Assembly: GCA_002428325.1 (NCBI GenBank)
Contig: DIVR01000020.1
Span: 1-25,139 of the forward strand
Direction of reading: 5' to 3'
Length of the DNA stretch: 25,139 bases
From: a bacterium UBP4_UBA6127
Lineage (GTDB): Bacteria; UBP4; UBA4092
Within the stretch, counting starts at the first letter, position 1, and every line of letters begins with the position of its first letter. The notes under the pieces are model-generated. The model was not told the DNA's origin. It did not search any database and worked only from the letters and a program-made list of their open reading frames with translations. Of the stretch, positions 7,833-14,181 are shown one piece after another. The translations under genes and the position numbers were made by a program.

Positions 7833-7873
7833 TTTCCCTGGGGAGAATTGGAAATAAGTTCTCCCCAGGGAAA
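7833..7873 (+). promoter_or_regulatory. Perfect 15-bp hairpin between B and the next gene
   Basis: TTTCCCTGGGGAGAA (7833-7847) is exactly complementary to 7859-7873, with an 11-base loop. No T run follows, so it is not a typical terminator. Its 3' arm touches the AAGGAG Shine-Dalgarno (7873-7878) of the next gene. It could protect or process the early mRNA, or modulate translation. Confidence 0.8.
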
Positions 7874-7886
7874 AGGAGACGACAGG

Positions 7887-8213
7887 ATGAATAGAAAACA
7901 TAAAAACACACCAGGACCTTGGTTAGTATGCTTCTTCGTTCCTACAGCCAGTATACCTGGGCATCTAATTAAAGCGGATGATTCAGCAAAGACACCGATT
8001 GGCGAAGTCTTTGGCGAAGTCTGGTCTGGTTGTGGATCATCCAGACAAATTGCCAATGCAAAGCTTATGGCGGCTTCCCCTGAGTTACTGGAGGCGTGTG
8101 AATCGGCGCTTACATTTATCCAAATGGGATATATCACGAAACCGGATAAAAATGACCCCGCTTTACAAGTAGTAAAGACTATAAAAACTGCCATAAAAAA
8201 AGCGACTAAATAG
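7887..8213 (+). CDS. Hypothetical early phage protein, 108 aa
   Basis: The C-terminal half carries a pattern common in many small phage proteins of unknown function (IANAKLMAASPELLEACESALTFI..., like the widespread NAxLIAAAPELLEAL motif), probably a helical domain. The N-terminus (NTPGPWLVCFF) is hydrophobic and contains a GPW pattern also common in that family. The ATG at 7887 is preferred because AAGGAG (7873-7878) is eight bases upstream; a TTG at 7848 would start inside the hairpin loop. The leader GGAGACGACAGGATG is repeated exactly before the next gene. No function can be named. Confidence 0.75.
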   Translation: MNRKHKNTPGPWLVCFFVPTASIPGHLIKADDSAKTPIGEVFGEVWSGCGSSRQIANAKLMAASPELLEACESALTFIQMGYITKPDKNDPALQVVKTIKTAIKKATK

Positions 8214-8232
8214 TTAACCAGGAGACGACAGG

Positions 8233-8463
8233 ATGGAAGACAACCCTAAACAGTTGAAGAAATGCGTCAAATGTGGAGCTGACGGAATAGTGGCTCCAGA
8301 ACCTTCGGGGACAATGGCGGGTACTGCATATTGGTACAACGGCTGTACTAATCTTTTTTGCGCGAACTTCGATTTAGATAACTATTTCAGCAGTGAGCAG
8401 GAAGCCATAGACGACTGGAACAAACGGCAGAAAGAGGGGGGTGTCCATGGACCCAGCAACTAA
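8233..8463 (+). CDS. Lar-like zinc-ribbon protein (restriction alleviation candidate)
   Basis: The 76-aa protein has the layout of the Lar family: LKKCVKCGADG near the N-terminus, a second cysteine group (GCTNLFCANF) and the conserved C-terminal EAIDDWNKRQ, matching the EAIxxWNxR signature. Rac-prophage Lar relieves type I restriction by modulating the modification/restriction balance, and many phages carry relatives of uncertain role. The four cysteines probably bind zinc. Its Shine-Dalgarno (AGGAG) lies in a leader identical to that of the preceding gene. The next gene starts inside its 3' end, which suggests translational coupling. Family resemblance is reasonable; actual anti-restriction activity is inference. 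Confidence 0.65.
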   Translation: MEDNPKQLKKCVKCGADGIVAPEPSGTMAGTAYWYNGCTNLFCANFDLDNYFSSEQEAIDDWNKRQKEGGVHGPSN

Positions 8464-8959
8464 TACACCTCCACATGTCTGTTGGCATGCAGACCCTTCC
8501 ATGATCAACCAGAATGGTCTTTTCATGGTCTCTTTGGTATCTGCCTGGGAAAAGGAATTATCGACAACTGCCTTCAGGCTTTTTGAACCCTGGAATATAG
8601 TCCGGGAGAAGATATTGACATTAAATACCTTGATGGGGGTATCTCCCGACCAGATAACAGAGATACTCCGAATCCGGTCGGGAAAGGCAGAAGTAAAGCC
8701 TCCCACCGTAGATGCTCTGCTGGGTAAATTGACCAATCATCAGAAAAACCTGCTGGATATCACCTTCAGTGATGACCTGGTTCTTCTTTTTATACGTTCT
8801 ACCATCAATACCCAAACCCTAATGGATCTCATCTCGGGGAAATCTCTCAATGCGGTTCTTGAGATGGCAAAGTTTTATTTTGAGAGCCTGGGTCATTTCC
8901 ATGGTTTATTCAGTGGCCAGTTTGTAGTGGAACGGTTCAGTCTTGGGAGAAACGACTGA
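8447..8959 (+). CDS. Hypothetical early protein, 170 aa
   Basis: I do not recognise this protein. It begins MDPATNTPPHVCWHADPSM, has no clear membrane segment, and is rich in helices with alternating hydrophobic residues (e.g. LMDLISGKSLNAVLEMAKFYFESLGHF). Its start overlaps the Lar-like gene by 17 bases. The ATG at 8447 is six bases after GAGGGGG; a GTG at 8441 directly abuts that motif and is less likely. The stop shares bases with the next start (TGATG), so the genes are translationally coupled. An early replication or host-modification role is possible but unsupported. Confidence 0.65.
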   Translation: MDPATNTPPHVCWHADPSMINQNGLFMVSLVSAWEKELSTTAFRLFEPWNIVREKILTLNTLMGVSPDQITEILRIRSGKAEVKPPTVDALLGKLTNHQKNLLDITFSDDLVLLFIRSTINTQTLMDLISGKSLNAVLEMAKFYFESLGHFHGLFSGQFVVERFSLGRND

Positions 8960-9129
8960 TGGATGCTCTTATCTTTCTTTCAGTTATTTTGGCCCTGATT
9001 GCTATCTATATCTGCTTCGAGCTTTATGCCAGTTGCAGATATTCCCAACAAATACTGCGTAAGCTGGATAAAGAGATAAATGATTTAAAAGGCCGGCTCT
9101 CCAAAGTGGAAAGGATTGATGACATGTAG
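8959..9129 (+). CDS. Small single-pass membrane protein, 56 aa
   Basis: MDALIFLSVILALIAIYICF forms one transmembrane segment. A charged helical tail follows (YSQQILRKLDKEINDLKGRLSKVERIDDM) that could form a coiled coil. The start overlaps the previous stop as TGATG. This size and topology are common among phage early small membrane proteins, and no specific role can be given. Confidence 0.6.
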   Translation: MDALIFLSVILALIAIYICFELYASCRYSQQILRKLDKEINDLKGRLSKVERIDDM

Positions 9130-9217
9130 CCTGCCAGCCGAAGGCCGAAACCCTGACCTGATGAACGATATCCGGCAGGGTCTGCCGGTGAGGCCGGCAC
9201 TGAGGAGGCCCATATGA
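9119..9217 (+). CDS. Possible 32-aa basic/proline-rich peptide
   Basis: This frame (MTCSLPAEGRNPDLM..., ending RPALRRPI) exactly bridges two tightly packed genes. It overlaps the end of the 56-aa membrane protein gene by 11 bases and the start of the next gene by 4 (ATGA). AAGG lies four bases upstream of its ATG. It may be a real micro-gene or a coupling leader. The stretch also holds a TGCCGG / CCGGCA hairpin at 9183-9199. Confidence 0.4.
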   Translation: MTCSLPAEGRNPDLMNDIRQGLPVRPALRRPI

Positions 9218-9339
9218 CACGGAAAGACGAATGGATTCAAACACTCAAAGAATCGGCATGGACATATCTCTGGATCATCCTGGGAGCGTTAGCTTTGGCT
9301 GACCTGGGATTCCTACTCAACTGGTTGAGAGGCCTGTAA
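9214..9339 (+). CDS. Small single-pass membrane protein, 41 aa
   Basis: MTRKDEWIQTLKESAWTYLW leads into a hydrophobic segment (WIILGALALADLGFLL) and a short basic end (NWLRGL). GAGGAGG lies about six bases upstream of the ATG, a strong ribosome-binding site that supports translation. It ends two bases before the next ATG. Function unknown. Confidence 0.6.
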   Translation: MTRKDEWIQTLKESAWTYLWIILGALALADLGFLLNWLRGL

Positions 9340-9341
9340 TC

Positions 9342-9539
9342 ATGGATGCCGGAGATACATGTTTCAATTGCAAGTGTGCCTATAAAAACAAAGAGGGCTC
9401 ATTCTATTGCGCAATTAAATTGAGTATTATCGGCGGACCCAGGCTAAAACCAGAAGAGCAAACAAATTGCCGATACTTCATTAAAAGAAAAAGACCTTTA
9501 TCGGGTGGTCAGCCACCAGAACAATTAAATCTTATTTAA
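9342..9539 (+). CDS. Small cysteine-rich protein, 65 aa
   Basis: Five cysteines (CFNCKC, YC, NC) in the order C-x2-C-x-C ... C ... C suggest a small zinc- or metal-binding fold. The pattern ending in TNCRYFIKRKRP is basic. The start immediately follows the stop of the previous gene. No family recognised with confidence. Confidence 0.6.
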   Translation: MDAGDTCFNCKCAYKNKEGSFYCAIKLSIIGGPRLKPEEQTNCRYFIKRKRPLSGGQPPEQLNLI

Positions 9540-9552
9540 GAAGGAGGTTCTT

Positions 9553-9912
9553 ATGTTAGGAGATATCGTTATTACCGCGCTTGAAAGGGAGCTGGAATCG
9601 CTCCGGGGAAGAAAGTCGCAAATGGAACATACTTTTCTGACCCACCCAATGGAAGAGCTGGAGAAACTGAACGACCAGTTAAAAGACGTCATAGTGAAAC
9701 ATGGGGTTCATTCACTGCAGGCCCAGCAATTCATGAGGGATAACCTGAAGCTGCAAAAAGATATCCAGCGGCGGATTCAGGCCCAAGCCAAAAAAGGAGC
9801 TATGGGGAAAGCTATGGAGGACCTGGCTTCGATCGAGAACAATATCAAAACCCTGGAGGACGAATTATGCATAAGAAAAATGCTCAACAAACGGTCATTC
9901 AGCCGGGCATAA
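9553..9912 (+). CDS. Hypothetical coiled-coil protein, 119 aa
   Basis: The protein is almost entirely charged helix: ITALERELESLRGRKSQMEH, then LEKLNDQLKDVIVKHG, and a C-terminal helix ENNIKTLEDELCIRKML. It has no membrane segment or cysteine cluster. It has a strong AAGGAGG Shine-Dalgarno about seven bases from the ATG. Its last 46 bases overlap the start of the GemA-like gene in another frame, suggesting coupled translation. It precedes gemA, where Mu-like phages often keep small genes of unknown role. Confidence 0.65.
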   Translation: MLGDIVITALERELESLRGRKSQMEHTFLTHPMEELEKLNDQLKDVIVKHGVHSLQAQQFMRDNLKLQKDIQRRIQAQAKKGAMGKAMEDLASIENNIKTLEDELCIRKMLNKRSFSRA

Positions 9913-10298
9913 CCAAACAGCAAAAAAAGGTTATCTGGTCCATCTGGAAGAAAGGGATTGGGATTCCGGATGATGATGTCCTTTACGCATTAATTAAGCA
10001 ACAAACAGGCAAGGACCACATGTCTGATATGACCCAGAAAGAGGCGGAGATACTGATTGGGACTCTCCGACAGAAATCAGAAGGCTCTCTCCAGGGAGCC
10101 ACTGCCGCCCAGATGTACCGAATACGGGAATTTGTGCGGCAGTGGCATTGGTCGGAAGCAGGTCTCCGGAAGTTCTTATTGAGAGTCACCAAGAAGGATA
10201 AGATGCTGGAACTCACACCCCAGGAGGCAAGAAATGTCCTGGCGGCAATGGAGCGGATTAGGGCCAAAAACGAAAGCAACAAGGATAAGGCGGCTTAG
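9867..10298 (+). CDS. GemA-like regulatory protein (Mu gp16 family)
   Basis: The 143-aa product follows the Mu gp16/GemA (DUF1018) pattern. The N-terminal half is KQQKKVIWSIWKKGIGIPDDDVLYALIKQQTGKDHMSDMTQKEAEILIGTL in outline, and the C-terminal half (AAQMYRIREFVRQW ... LRKFLLRV ... LTPQEARNVLAAMERI) is helical. In Mu, GemA affects host gene expression and DNA topology during early development. Its presence after A and B supports assigning the region to a Mu-like phage. It overlaps the preceding coiled-coil gene by 46 bases and is followed after 12 bases by an HTH gene with a strong AGGAGG site. Confidence 0.8.
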   Translation: MHKKNAQQTVIQPGITKQQKKVIWSIWKKGIGIPDDDVLYALIKQQTGKDHMSDMTQKEAEILIGTLRQKSEGSLQGATAAQMYRIREFVRQWHWSEAGLRKFLLRVTKKDKMLELTPQEARNVLAAMERIRAKNESNKDKAA

Positions 10299-10310
10299 GA
10301 GGAGAACTAC

Positions 10311-10520
10311 ATGGTAGATGCTAAATTTTTAAGGATACATGAGATCGCTCTGGAGCTGAGGGTCTCGAATTCAACGGTATATGCCTGGGTGGCATCAGGC
10401 CAATTACGAGCGGTGAAATTCAAATCGGATGATTCAAAAGGGCATATTAGAATTCCCAAGGATGCCTACGAGCAATTCGTTAAATCTCATGAAACCATAC
10501 CAGCGGAGGAAGTAAGATGA
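10311..10520 (+). CDS. Excisionase/MerR-type HTH protein, 69 aa
   Basis: MVDAKFLRIHEIALELRVSNSTVYAWVASGQLRAVKF is a typical HTH_17 (excisionase or MerR-like winged helix), ending in a DNA-contacting beta wing (GHIRIPKDAYEQF). In this operon it is more likely a regulator of early or middle transcription than an excisionase, since Mu-like phages do not use a tyrosine recombinase. It overlaps the next gene by four bases (ATGA). Confidence 0.8.
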   Translation: MVDAKFLRIHEIALELRVSNSTVYAWVASGQLRAVKFKSDDSKGHIRIPKDAYEQFVKSHETIPAEEVR

Positions 10521-10927
10521 GGCGGTTGCTAAAGTATATTGACCCAATGATGGGAAGTATTTTTATGGGATATTTCTATTTATTTATCTGTGATTATGTT
10601 CAATTTCCACTCTATGCATATACGTTAATGGGTTTAGTATCAGCCTTGTTGATTTATTTCCTCCGCTGGATGAAAGAAATAGATGACCGGTTGCGATATA
10701 TCAAGGTTACCCCTTATAAAAACGATACCGATACCTTTAAACTGTTGGCAAAATATAAGAACTCAGCCATGGGCTGGTCTGTGATGACATTCCTGCTGTC
10801 CTTTTTGGGAAGGTATTTCTCAATCCAAGCCTGGCCCTTCGTATATATCTATATCATAGTGTCCACTGCAGCAGGTTTAACATTTCTTCGATTCTATATA
10901 AATAGGTGGGAGGCTGACCAGGTATGA
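10517..10927 (+). CDS. Hypothetical polytopic membrane protein, 136 aa
   Basis: Four hydrophobic segments are visible. Two are near the N-terminus (SIFMGYFYLFICDYVQF and YTLMGLVSALLIYFL). Two are near the C-terminus (WSVMTFLLSFLGRYFSI and PFVYIYIIVSTAAGLTF). A basic cytoplasmic loop with RLRYIKVTPYKNDTDTF separates them. The gene is coupled to both neighbours by four-base overlaps. It could be holin-like only in a very loose sense, since it is longer than usual and no endolysin is adjacent. Function unknown. Confidence 0.6.
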   Translation: MRRLLKYIDPMMGSIFMGYFYLFICDYVQFPLYAYTLMGLVSALLIYFLRWMKEIDDRLRYIKVTPYKNDTDTFKLLAKYKNSAMGWSVMTFLLSFLGRYFSIQAWPFVYIYIIVSTAAGLTFLRFYINRWEADQV

Positions 10928-11085
10928 AAGGGAAACTTAAATCTGATGGGTTCACTGTCCAGGAACTAATCACAGAGCTCCAGAGATATCCCATGGATAA
11001 GAAGGTGAAGATATTCACTACCCCTCAAGCTGTAGGAATAAAGATAGTCATTGAGGGTAAAAAAGAAATTATCCTGTCTGATTGA
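10924..11085 (+). CDS. Hypothetical small protein, 53 aa
   Basis: The sequence reads MKGKLKSDGFTVQELITELQ and ends GKKEIILSD. It starts within the stop of the membrane protein gene (ATGA overlap), which supports translation, and ends the early operon. The pattern 'LIxELQxYPxDxxV...I' is seen in many small phage proteins of unknown role. After it comes an 85-base gap with no terminator seen, then the virion genes. Confidence 0.6.
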   Translation: MKGKLKSDGFTVQELITELQRYPMDKKVKIFTTPQAVGIKIVIEGKKEIILSD

Positions 11086-11170
11086 TTGCCTATTAAAGAT
11101 ATTTTTTCTCATTTTCCAATCTTTCCAATGGTTACTGGCACCGAGCTTGGTTCATGCTTATTCTTGAAGC

Positions 11171-12151
11171 ATGGAACGTAAAAAAGATATTGAATACTTA
11201 TCAAAAACCTCACCTACTGGTGTAACAGAAACAGAAGATGCTATCCAGTTTGATGTCGTGGCGTTATCCGCTACCACTGTTGACAGACAGTACAAAAACA
11301 AGGATGGAAAAGAAGGTTTTTATAAATTATCCTTCCCAGCAGAAGAACTCCAGAAGGCAGCACCCTCTTTAGCAAATAAATCGATTTACACCGACCATAA
11401 TGAAGTTGTTGAAAATATACGAGGAATAGTTCTTTCTTCAGAATATGACCCTACGAAGCAATGGGTAAAAGCAAGACTTCAACTCGCTAAAGCAGGGAAT
11501 GAAAGATTAGTTTCTTTAATAAAAATGGACCCGAGCCCTATCGATAATTTTTCTACCACCATTTTTTGTGACAAAGAAAAGCTGAATGATTCCGGATACA
11601 AGGCTAAAAATATTAAATTCGAGAGTATCTCAATCGTAACCAAAAGCGCAGATGAAAATGCCTCTCGGTTATCAGATATAGATTCAGATATTGATTTAGA
11701 AAATCCTAATAAGGAGGAAAACCAGTCTATGGCAGGTGAATTAGAAAAACTGCAACAGGACCTTACGACAACCACAGAACAACTTTCTGCGGCCAATGCC
11801 AGAATTAAGGTTCTGGAGACAGAGAAAACAGAGCTTTCTGCTTTGGCGGACATCGGCAAGAGATATAAAGAAAAGCTCTCGGCCGAGGTCAAGAAATGCG
11901 TCATCCTGGTGGATGGCGAAAAAAGCCCAATTCTGGAAATGCTCGAGTCAGCCGGAATTGATACCCTGGAAAAGCTGAAAGCCGATTATTATCCGAAGGC
12001 CCAGAAGAAAACCAAACCCTCATCTAAGGAAGCCCTGGGTGAAGATGCAGGGAAAGGCCTGGAAGAGCTTTCCGTTGAGAAACTCGACTCTATGAGTCAT
12101 GAAGAACTCATAGGCTTGGGAAACAAGTTCAGTAGGGAGGGTGTAAAATAA
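11171..12151 (+). CDS. Prohead protease with fused scaffold (Mu gpI-like)
   Basis: The 326-aa product has an N-terminal protease-like domain (about residues 1-165). A conserved TDH (H76) and a PIDNFS motif (S128) are consistent with the His/Ser arrangement of phage prohead proteases. A scaffold region (about 187-326) has a coiled coil (LEKLQQDLTTTTEQLSAANARIKVLETE) and an acidic C-terminus. This matches the Mu I/Z pair, where one reading frame yields both protease and scaffold. The stop TAA overlaps the capsid gene start. It should process capsid assembly intermediates. The portal, terminase and MuF genes that usually precede it are missing from this place. Confidence 0.78.
   Translation: MERKKDIEYLSKTSPTGVTETEDAIQFDVVALSATTVDRQYKNKDGKEGFYKLSFPAEELQKAAPSLANKSIYTDHNEVVENIRGIVLSSEYDPTKQWVKARLQLAKAGNERLVSLIKMDPSPIDNFSTTIFCDKEKLNDSGYKAKNIKFESISIVTKSADENASRLSDIDSDIDLENPNKEENQSMAGELEKLQQDLTTTTEQLSAANARIKVLETEKTELSALADIGKRYKEKLSAEVKKCVILVDGEKSPILEMLESAGIDTLEKLKADYYPKAQKKTKPSSKEALGEDAGKGLEELSVEKLDSMSHEELIGLGNKFSREGVK
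11729..12151 (+). CDS. Internal in-frame start: capsid scaffold protein (Mu Z-like), 140 aa
   Basis: An ATG at 11729-11731, in frame with the protease gene, is preceded by a strong AAGGAGG (about 11 bases upstream). Translation from it gives MAGELEKLQQDLTTTTEQL..., the coiled-coil scaffold alone. In Mu the scaffold gpZ is made the same way from within gene I. The separate product is inferred from the ribosome-binding site and the parallel. Confidence 0.65.
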   Translation: MAGELEKLQQDLTTTTEQLSAANARIKVLETEKTELSALADIGKRYKEKLSAEVKKCVILVDGEKSPILEMLESAGIDTLEKLKADYYPKAQKKTKPSSKEALGEDAGKGLEELSVEKLDSMSHEELIGLGNKFSREGVK

Positions 12152-13038
12152 TGCCGTTTGATTTTACTAACAATCCTGACTTATTTCCGGCTTACTACGA
12201 GAAGGTCTTCTTGACCTACCTTCGTGAAAATGTAGTAACAATGGCTTATGGGCAAAAAGGGACCATCGGACTCAACAATGGAAGAGTGATCAACTGGTTA
12301 AGGATGTCCCCCTTGGCCGTAGCCACCACTCCCATAACCGGCCTTCCAACCCCTTCAGGCGTAACTCCATCCAATGATAAGGTTACTGCGACTTTAGAGG
12401 AATACGGTAATCTGCTTGATTTGGATGAATTTGCCACATTAACCTCCTACTACCCTGTCCTGCGGGAATTTGCTGATCTGTTGGGTGAAAATGCAGTGCA
12501 GACCCTTGAAGCGATCAATTTCGCGAAATTGAAAGCAGGCACAAAGGTTATGTATGCCGGGTCAGTGGCAAATCAAGAAGCGCTGGATGGGACGAAACTC
12601 ATTTCTAAATCTGATATCCGCGCGCTTTATGCCCGGTTGCGGACATTGAAAGTGCCTACCTTCAGTGATGGAACATATAAATGTTTCATTCATCCGGATA
12701 AGATTCTCAATCTTTTTACTGATGCCGAATTGATCCAATTAGCTGCGGCAAAACCGGAGGCTGTGGAAAAGGGATACATCGGAACCTTCTGTAACGTCAC
12801 CTTCATTGAAACAGCCAATGCTCCAATTGTGACCAATGCCACAACCGAGAAAAATGTTTACCAGACAATTGTCGTAGGACAAAATGCCTATGGTGTTGTT
12901 GATTTGAACGGTAAACAATTTTCTTTAGGTTTCACCCGGACTGACAAGATGGATCGGGTTCAGACTCAGTACTGGAAAGGCTATTATGCCTGTGAACGGC
13001 TGGAGGAAGACCGGGTTTTACGGTTTGAATCCAATTAA
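12151..13038 (+). CDS. Major capsid protein (N4-gp56-like, HK97 fold)
   Basis: The 295-aa protein resembles the N4-gp56 family of major capsid proteins. It has an N-terminal ...VVTMAYGQKGTIG...VINWLRMSPLAVATTPITGLPTPSGVTP stretch, the LEEYGNLLDLDEFATLTSYYPVLREFADLLGENAVQTLEAIN block and a C-terminal ADGF-like domain. The genuine Mu capsid gpT family looks different, so the head module may have been swapped relative to Mu. It is preceded by the protease/scaffold gene with a one-base overlap and followed by a structured 176-base gap. Confidence 0.75.
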   Translation: MPFDFTNNPDLFPAYYEKVFLTYLRENVVTMAYGQKGTIGLNNGRVINWLRMSPLAVATTPITGLPTPSGVTPSNDKVTATLEEYGNLLDLDEFATLTSYYPVLREFADLLGENAVQTLEAINFAKLKAGTKVMYAGSVANQEALDGTKLISKSDIRALYARLRTLKVPTFSDGTYKCFIHPDKILNLFTDAELIQLAAAKPEAVEKGYIGTFCNVTFIETANAPIVTNATTEKNVYQTIVVGQNAYGVVDLNGKQFSLGFTRTDKMDRVQTQYWKGYYACERLEEDRVLRFESN

Positions 13039-13088
13039 TTAGTTTCCCCTGTCGAGCCAGTCGGCCAGAAAGGACCTGGTAGGGAGAT

Positions 13089-13188
13089 GGAAAGGTAAGA
13101 CCGAGCCTTTCCAAAACCACCTAACCCTGGGCTGACAACTCCCAGGGTTTACCAGGAAACAGAAACCAGAGTTCTGCTCCCTGGTAAA
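13089..13188 (+). promoter_or_regulatory. Three consecutive stem-loops after the capsid gene
   Basis: Stem 1: GGAAAGG (13089-13095) with CCTTTCC (13106-13112). Stem 2: AACCCTGGG (13123-13131) with CCCAGGGTT (13141-13149). Stem 3: TTTACCAGG (13148-13156) with CCTGGTAAA (13180-13188). Stems 2 and 3 share bases at 13148-13149, and CCCTGG occurs on both sides of CCAGGG, so alternative pairing is possible. No T run follows, so this may be an mRNA stability or attenuation element for the abundant capsid transcript. Confidence 0.6.
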
Positions 13189-13214
13189 CAAAATCTCTGA
13201 AAGGAGCAATGAAA

Positions 13215-13403
13215 ATGGGTAACGAAACAGCAAAATCAAAAACAATGAAAATATTCGTGCAGAAAGATACTTCGGTGGATATCAACAAGGTCCGTACCGC
13301 ATATAAAAAAGGATTGGTAGATGCCCCTATTGACCATGCCACGATCCTGATCAATGCCGGTTATGCCCAGTCTGCTGAACCTGAAAAAGAAAAAGGCAAA
13401 TAA
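13215..13403 (+). CDS. Small conserved-position hypothetical virion-module protein, 62 aa
   Basis: The protein is MGNETAKSKTMKIFVQKDTS..., with a basic N-terminus, a central HATILINAGYAQ and a charged end (EPEKEKGK). The ATG at 13215 is preferred because AAGGAG (13201-13206) is eight bases upstream; an ATG at 13209 would be too close. Its place between capsid and connector genes is typical for small head-associated or head-completion proteins. No family recognised. Confidence 0.6.
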   Translation: MGNETAKSKTMKIFVQKDTSVDINKVRTAYKKGLVDAPIDHATILINAGYAQSAEPEKEKGK

Positions 13404-13409
13404 TCCCTG

Positions 13410-13757
13410 ATGATGATCACCCGGGAAGAAGTCAGAAATCTGATTAATACATCCACCTCTGATTTTACAGATCAACAGGTGGATGATGCTATTTCGTTAG
13501 CAGAAGAACGGTTTCTGAATTTAACTGAGTTGGTTTCTGTCCCGGAAACACCAACGGCTCAACAGAAAAAAGCAGTAATCCTGATGGCTGTCCAGGAGTT
13601 AGCAACCGGAGTTAATCTCTATTGGCGAGGCCCGGATAAAACCGAGTCTATCCGGGTTAAGGATTTGGCTCTTGAAATTGAAAGACTGCTAAACCTTTCA
13701 CCCTCAGGACCCATTCTTATTTCTCCGGATTTGTCCCAGGAGGAATTAGATGTCTAA
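13410..13757 (+). CDS. Head-tail connector protein (gp6/gp36-like), 115 aa
   Basis: The product is a short helical protein (ITREEVRNLINTSTSDFTDQQVDDAISLAEERFLNL). It resembles the gp6-like or Mu gp36-like head-completion connectors in length, helical content and gene position, between capsid and gpG-like genes. The ATG at 13410 or 13413 could be used. It overlaps the next gene by eight bases. These proteins join the portal ring to the tail. Confidence 0.6.
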   Translation: MMITREEVRNLINTSTSDFTDQQVDDAISLAEERFLNLTELVSVPETPTAQQKKAVILMAVQELATGVNLYWRGPDKTESIRVKDLALEIERLLNLSPSGPILISPDLSQEELDV

Positions 13758-14181
13758 GGGGATAAACATAAATCAATTTACCAGGGAACTAACCAAGTCT
13801 TTGATGGATGCCCGGAAGAAAGCTCTCAAGAAATTAGCTGAATATACCCTGTCTGATTTATCTAGTATTTTCAAAACCGAAGGCCGGTCCCATGATGTTG
13901 AATGGGCTGCGCTTAATCAGCAATATCTCAGTAGGAAACTAAAACAAGGATATTCTGAAAAGATTCTGGCCAAGACAACATCCCTCGACCAATCTTTCGG
14001 TTACAAAATCAGCAACGGCGGTATGGCTGTTCAGATTGGAACTAAAGTTCCCTATGCCATCTATCATGAATATGGAACCAAGAGAGGGTTACCATCACGG
14101 CCGTTTATTTATCCCGTAGGCTCCGGAATTATAAAAGCCGGAATTCCATTTAAAACCTGGATGGAGGCAATGCAGGGATGA
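13750..14181 (+). CDS. Virion morphogenesis protein (Mu gpG / gp10-like), 143 aa
   Basis: The pattern W-x2-LNQQYLSRKLKQGYSEKILAKTTSLDQSF, then VQIGTKVPYAIYHEYGTKRGLPSRPFIYP, is the classical phage virion-morphogenesis/tail-completion signature (W..L...Y...K, VGT..YA.yHeyGT, PsRPF). In Mu, gpG acts in head-tail joining. Overlaps of eight bases upstream and four downstream indicate translational coupling. In Mu, gene G precedes I. Here it follows the capsid gene, so the order differs. Confidence 0.75.
   Translation: MSKGININQFTRELTKSLMDARKKALKKLAEYTLSDLSSIFKTEGRSHDVEWAALNQQYLSRKLKQGYSEKILAKTTSLDQSFGYKISNGGMAVQIGTKVPYAIYHEYGTKRGLPSRPFIYPVGSGIIKAGIPFKTWMEAMQG

Noticed and set aside
7848..7886. 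TTG at 7848 as start of the gene at 7887
   Set aside because: It lies in the loop of a perfect hairpin with no Shine-Dalgarno; the ATG at 7887 has one at the right distance.
10311..10520. Excisionase of a tyrosine-recombinase phage
   Set aside because: No integrase is present and the phage has a DDE transposase; the HTH protein is more likely a regulator.
10517..10927. Holin
   Set aside because: It has four segments but is longer than usual holins and has no neighbouring endolysin.
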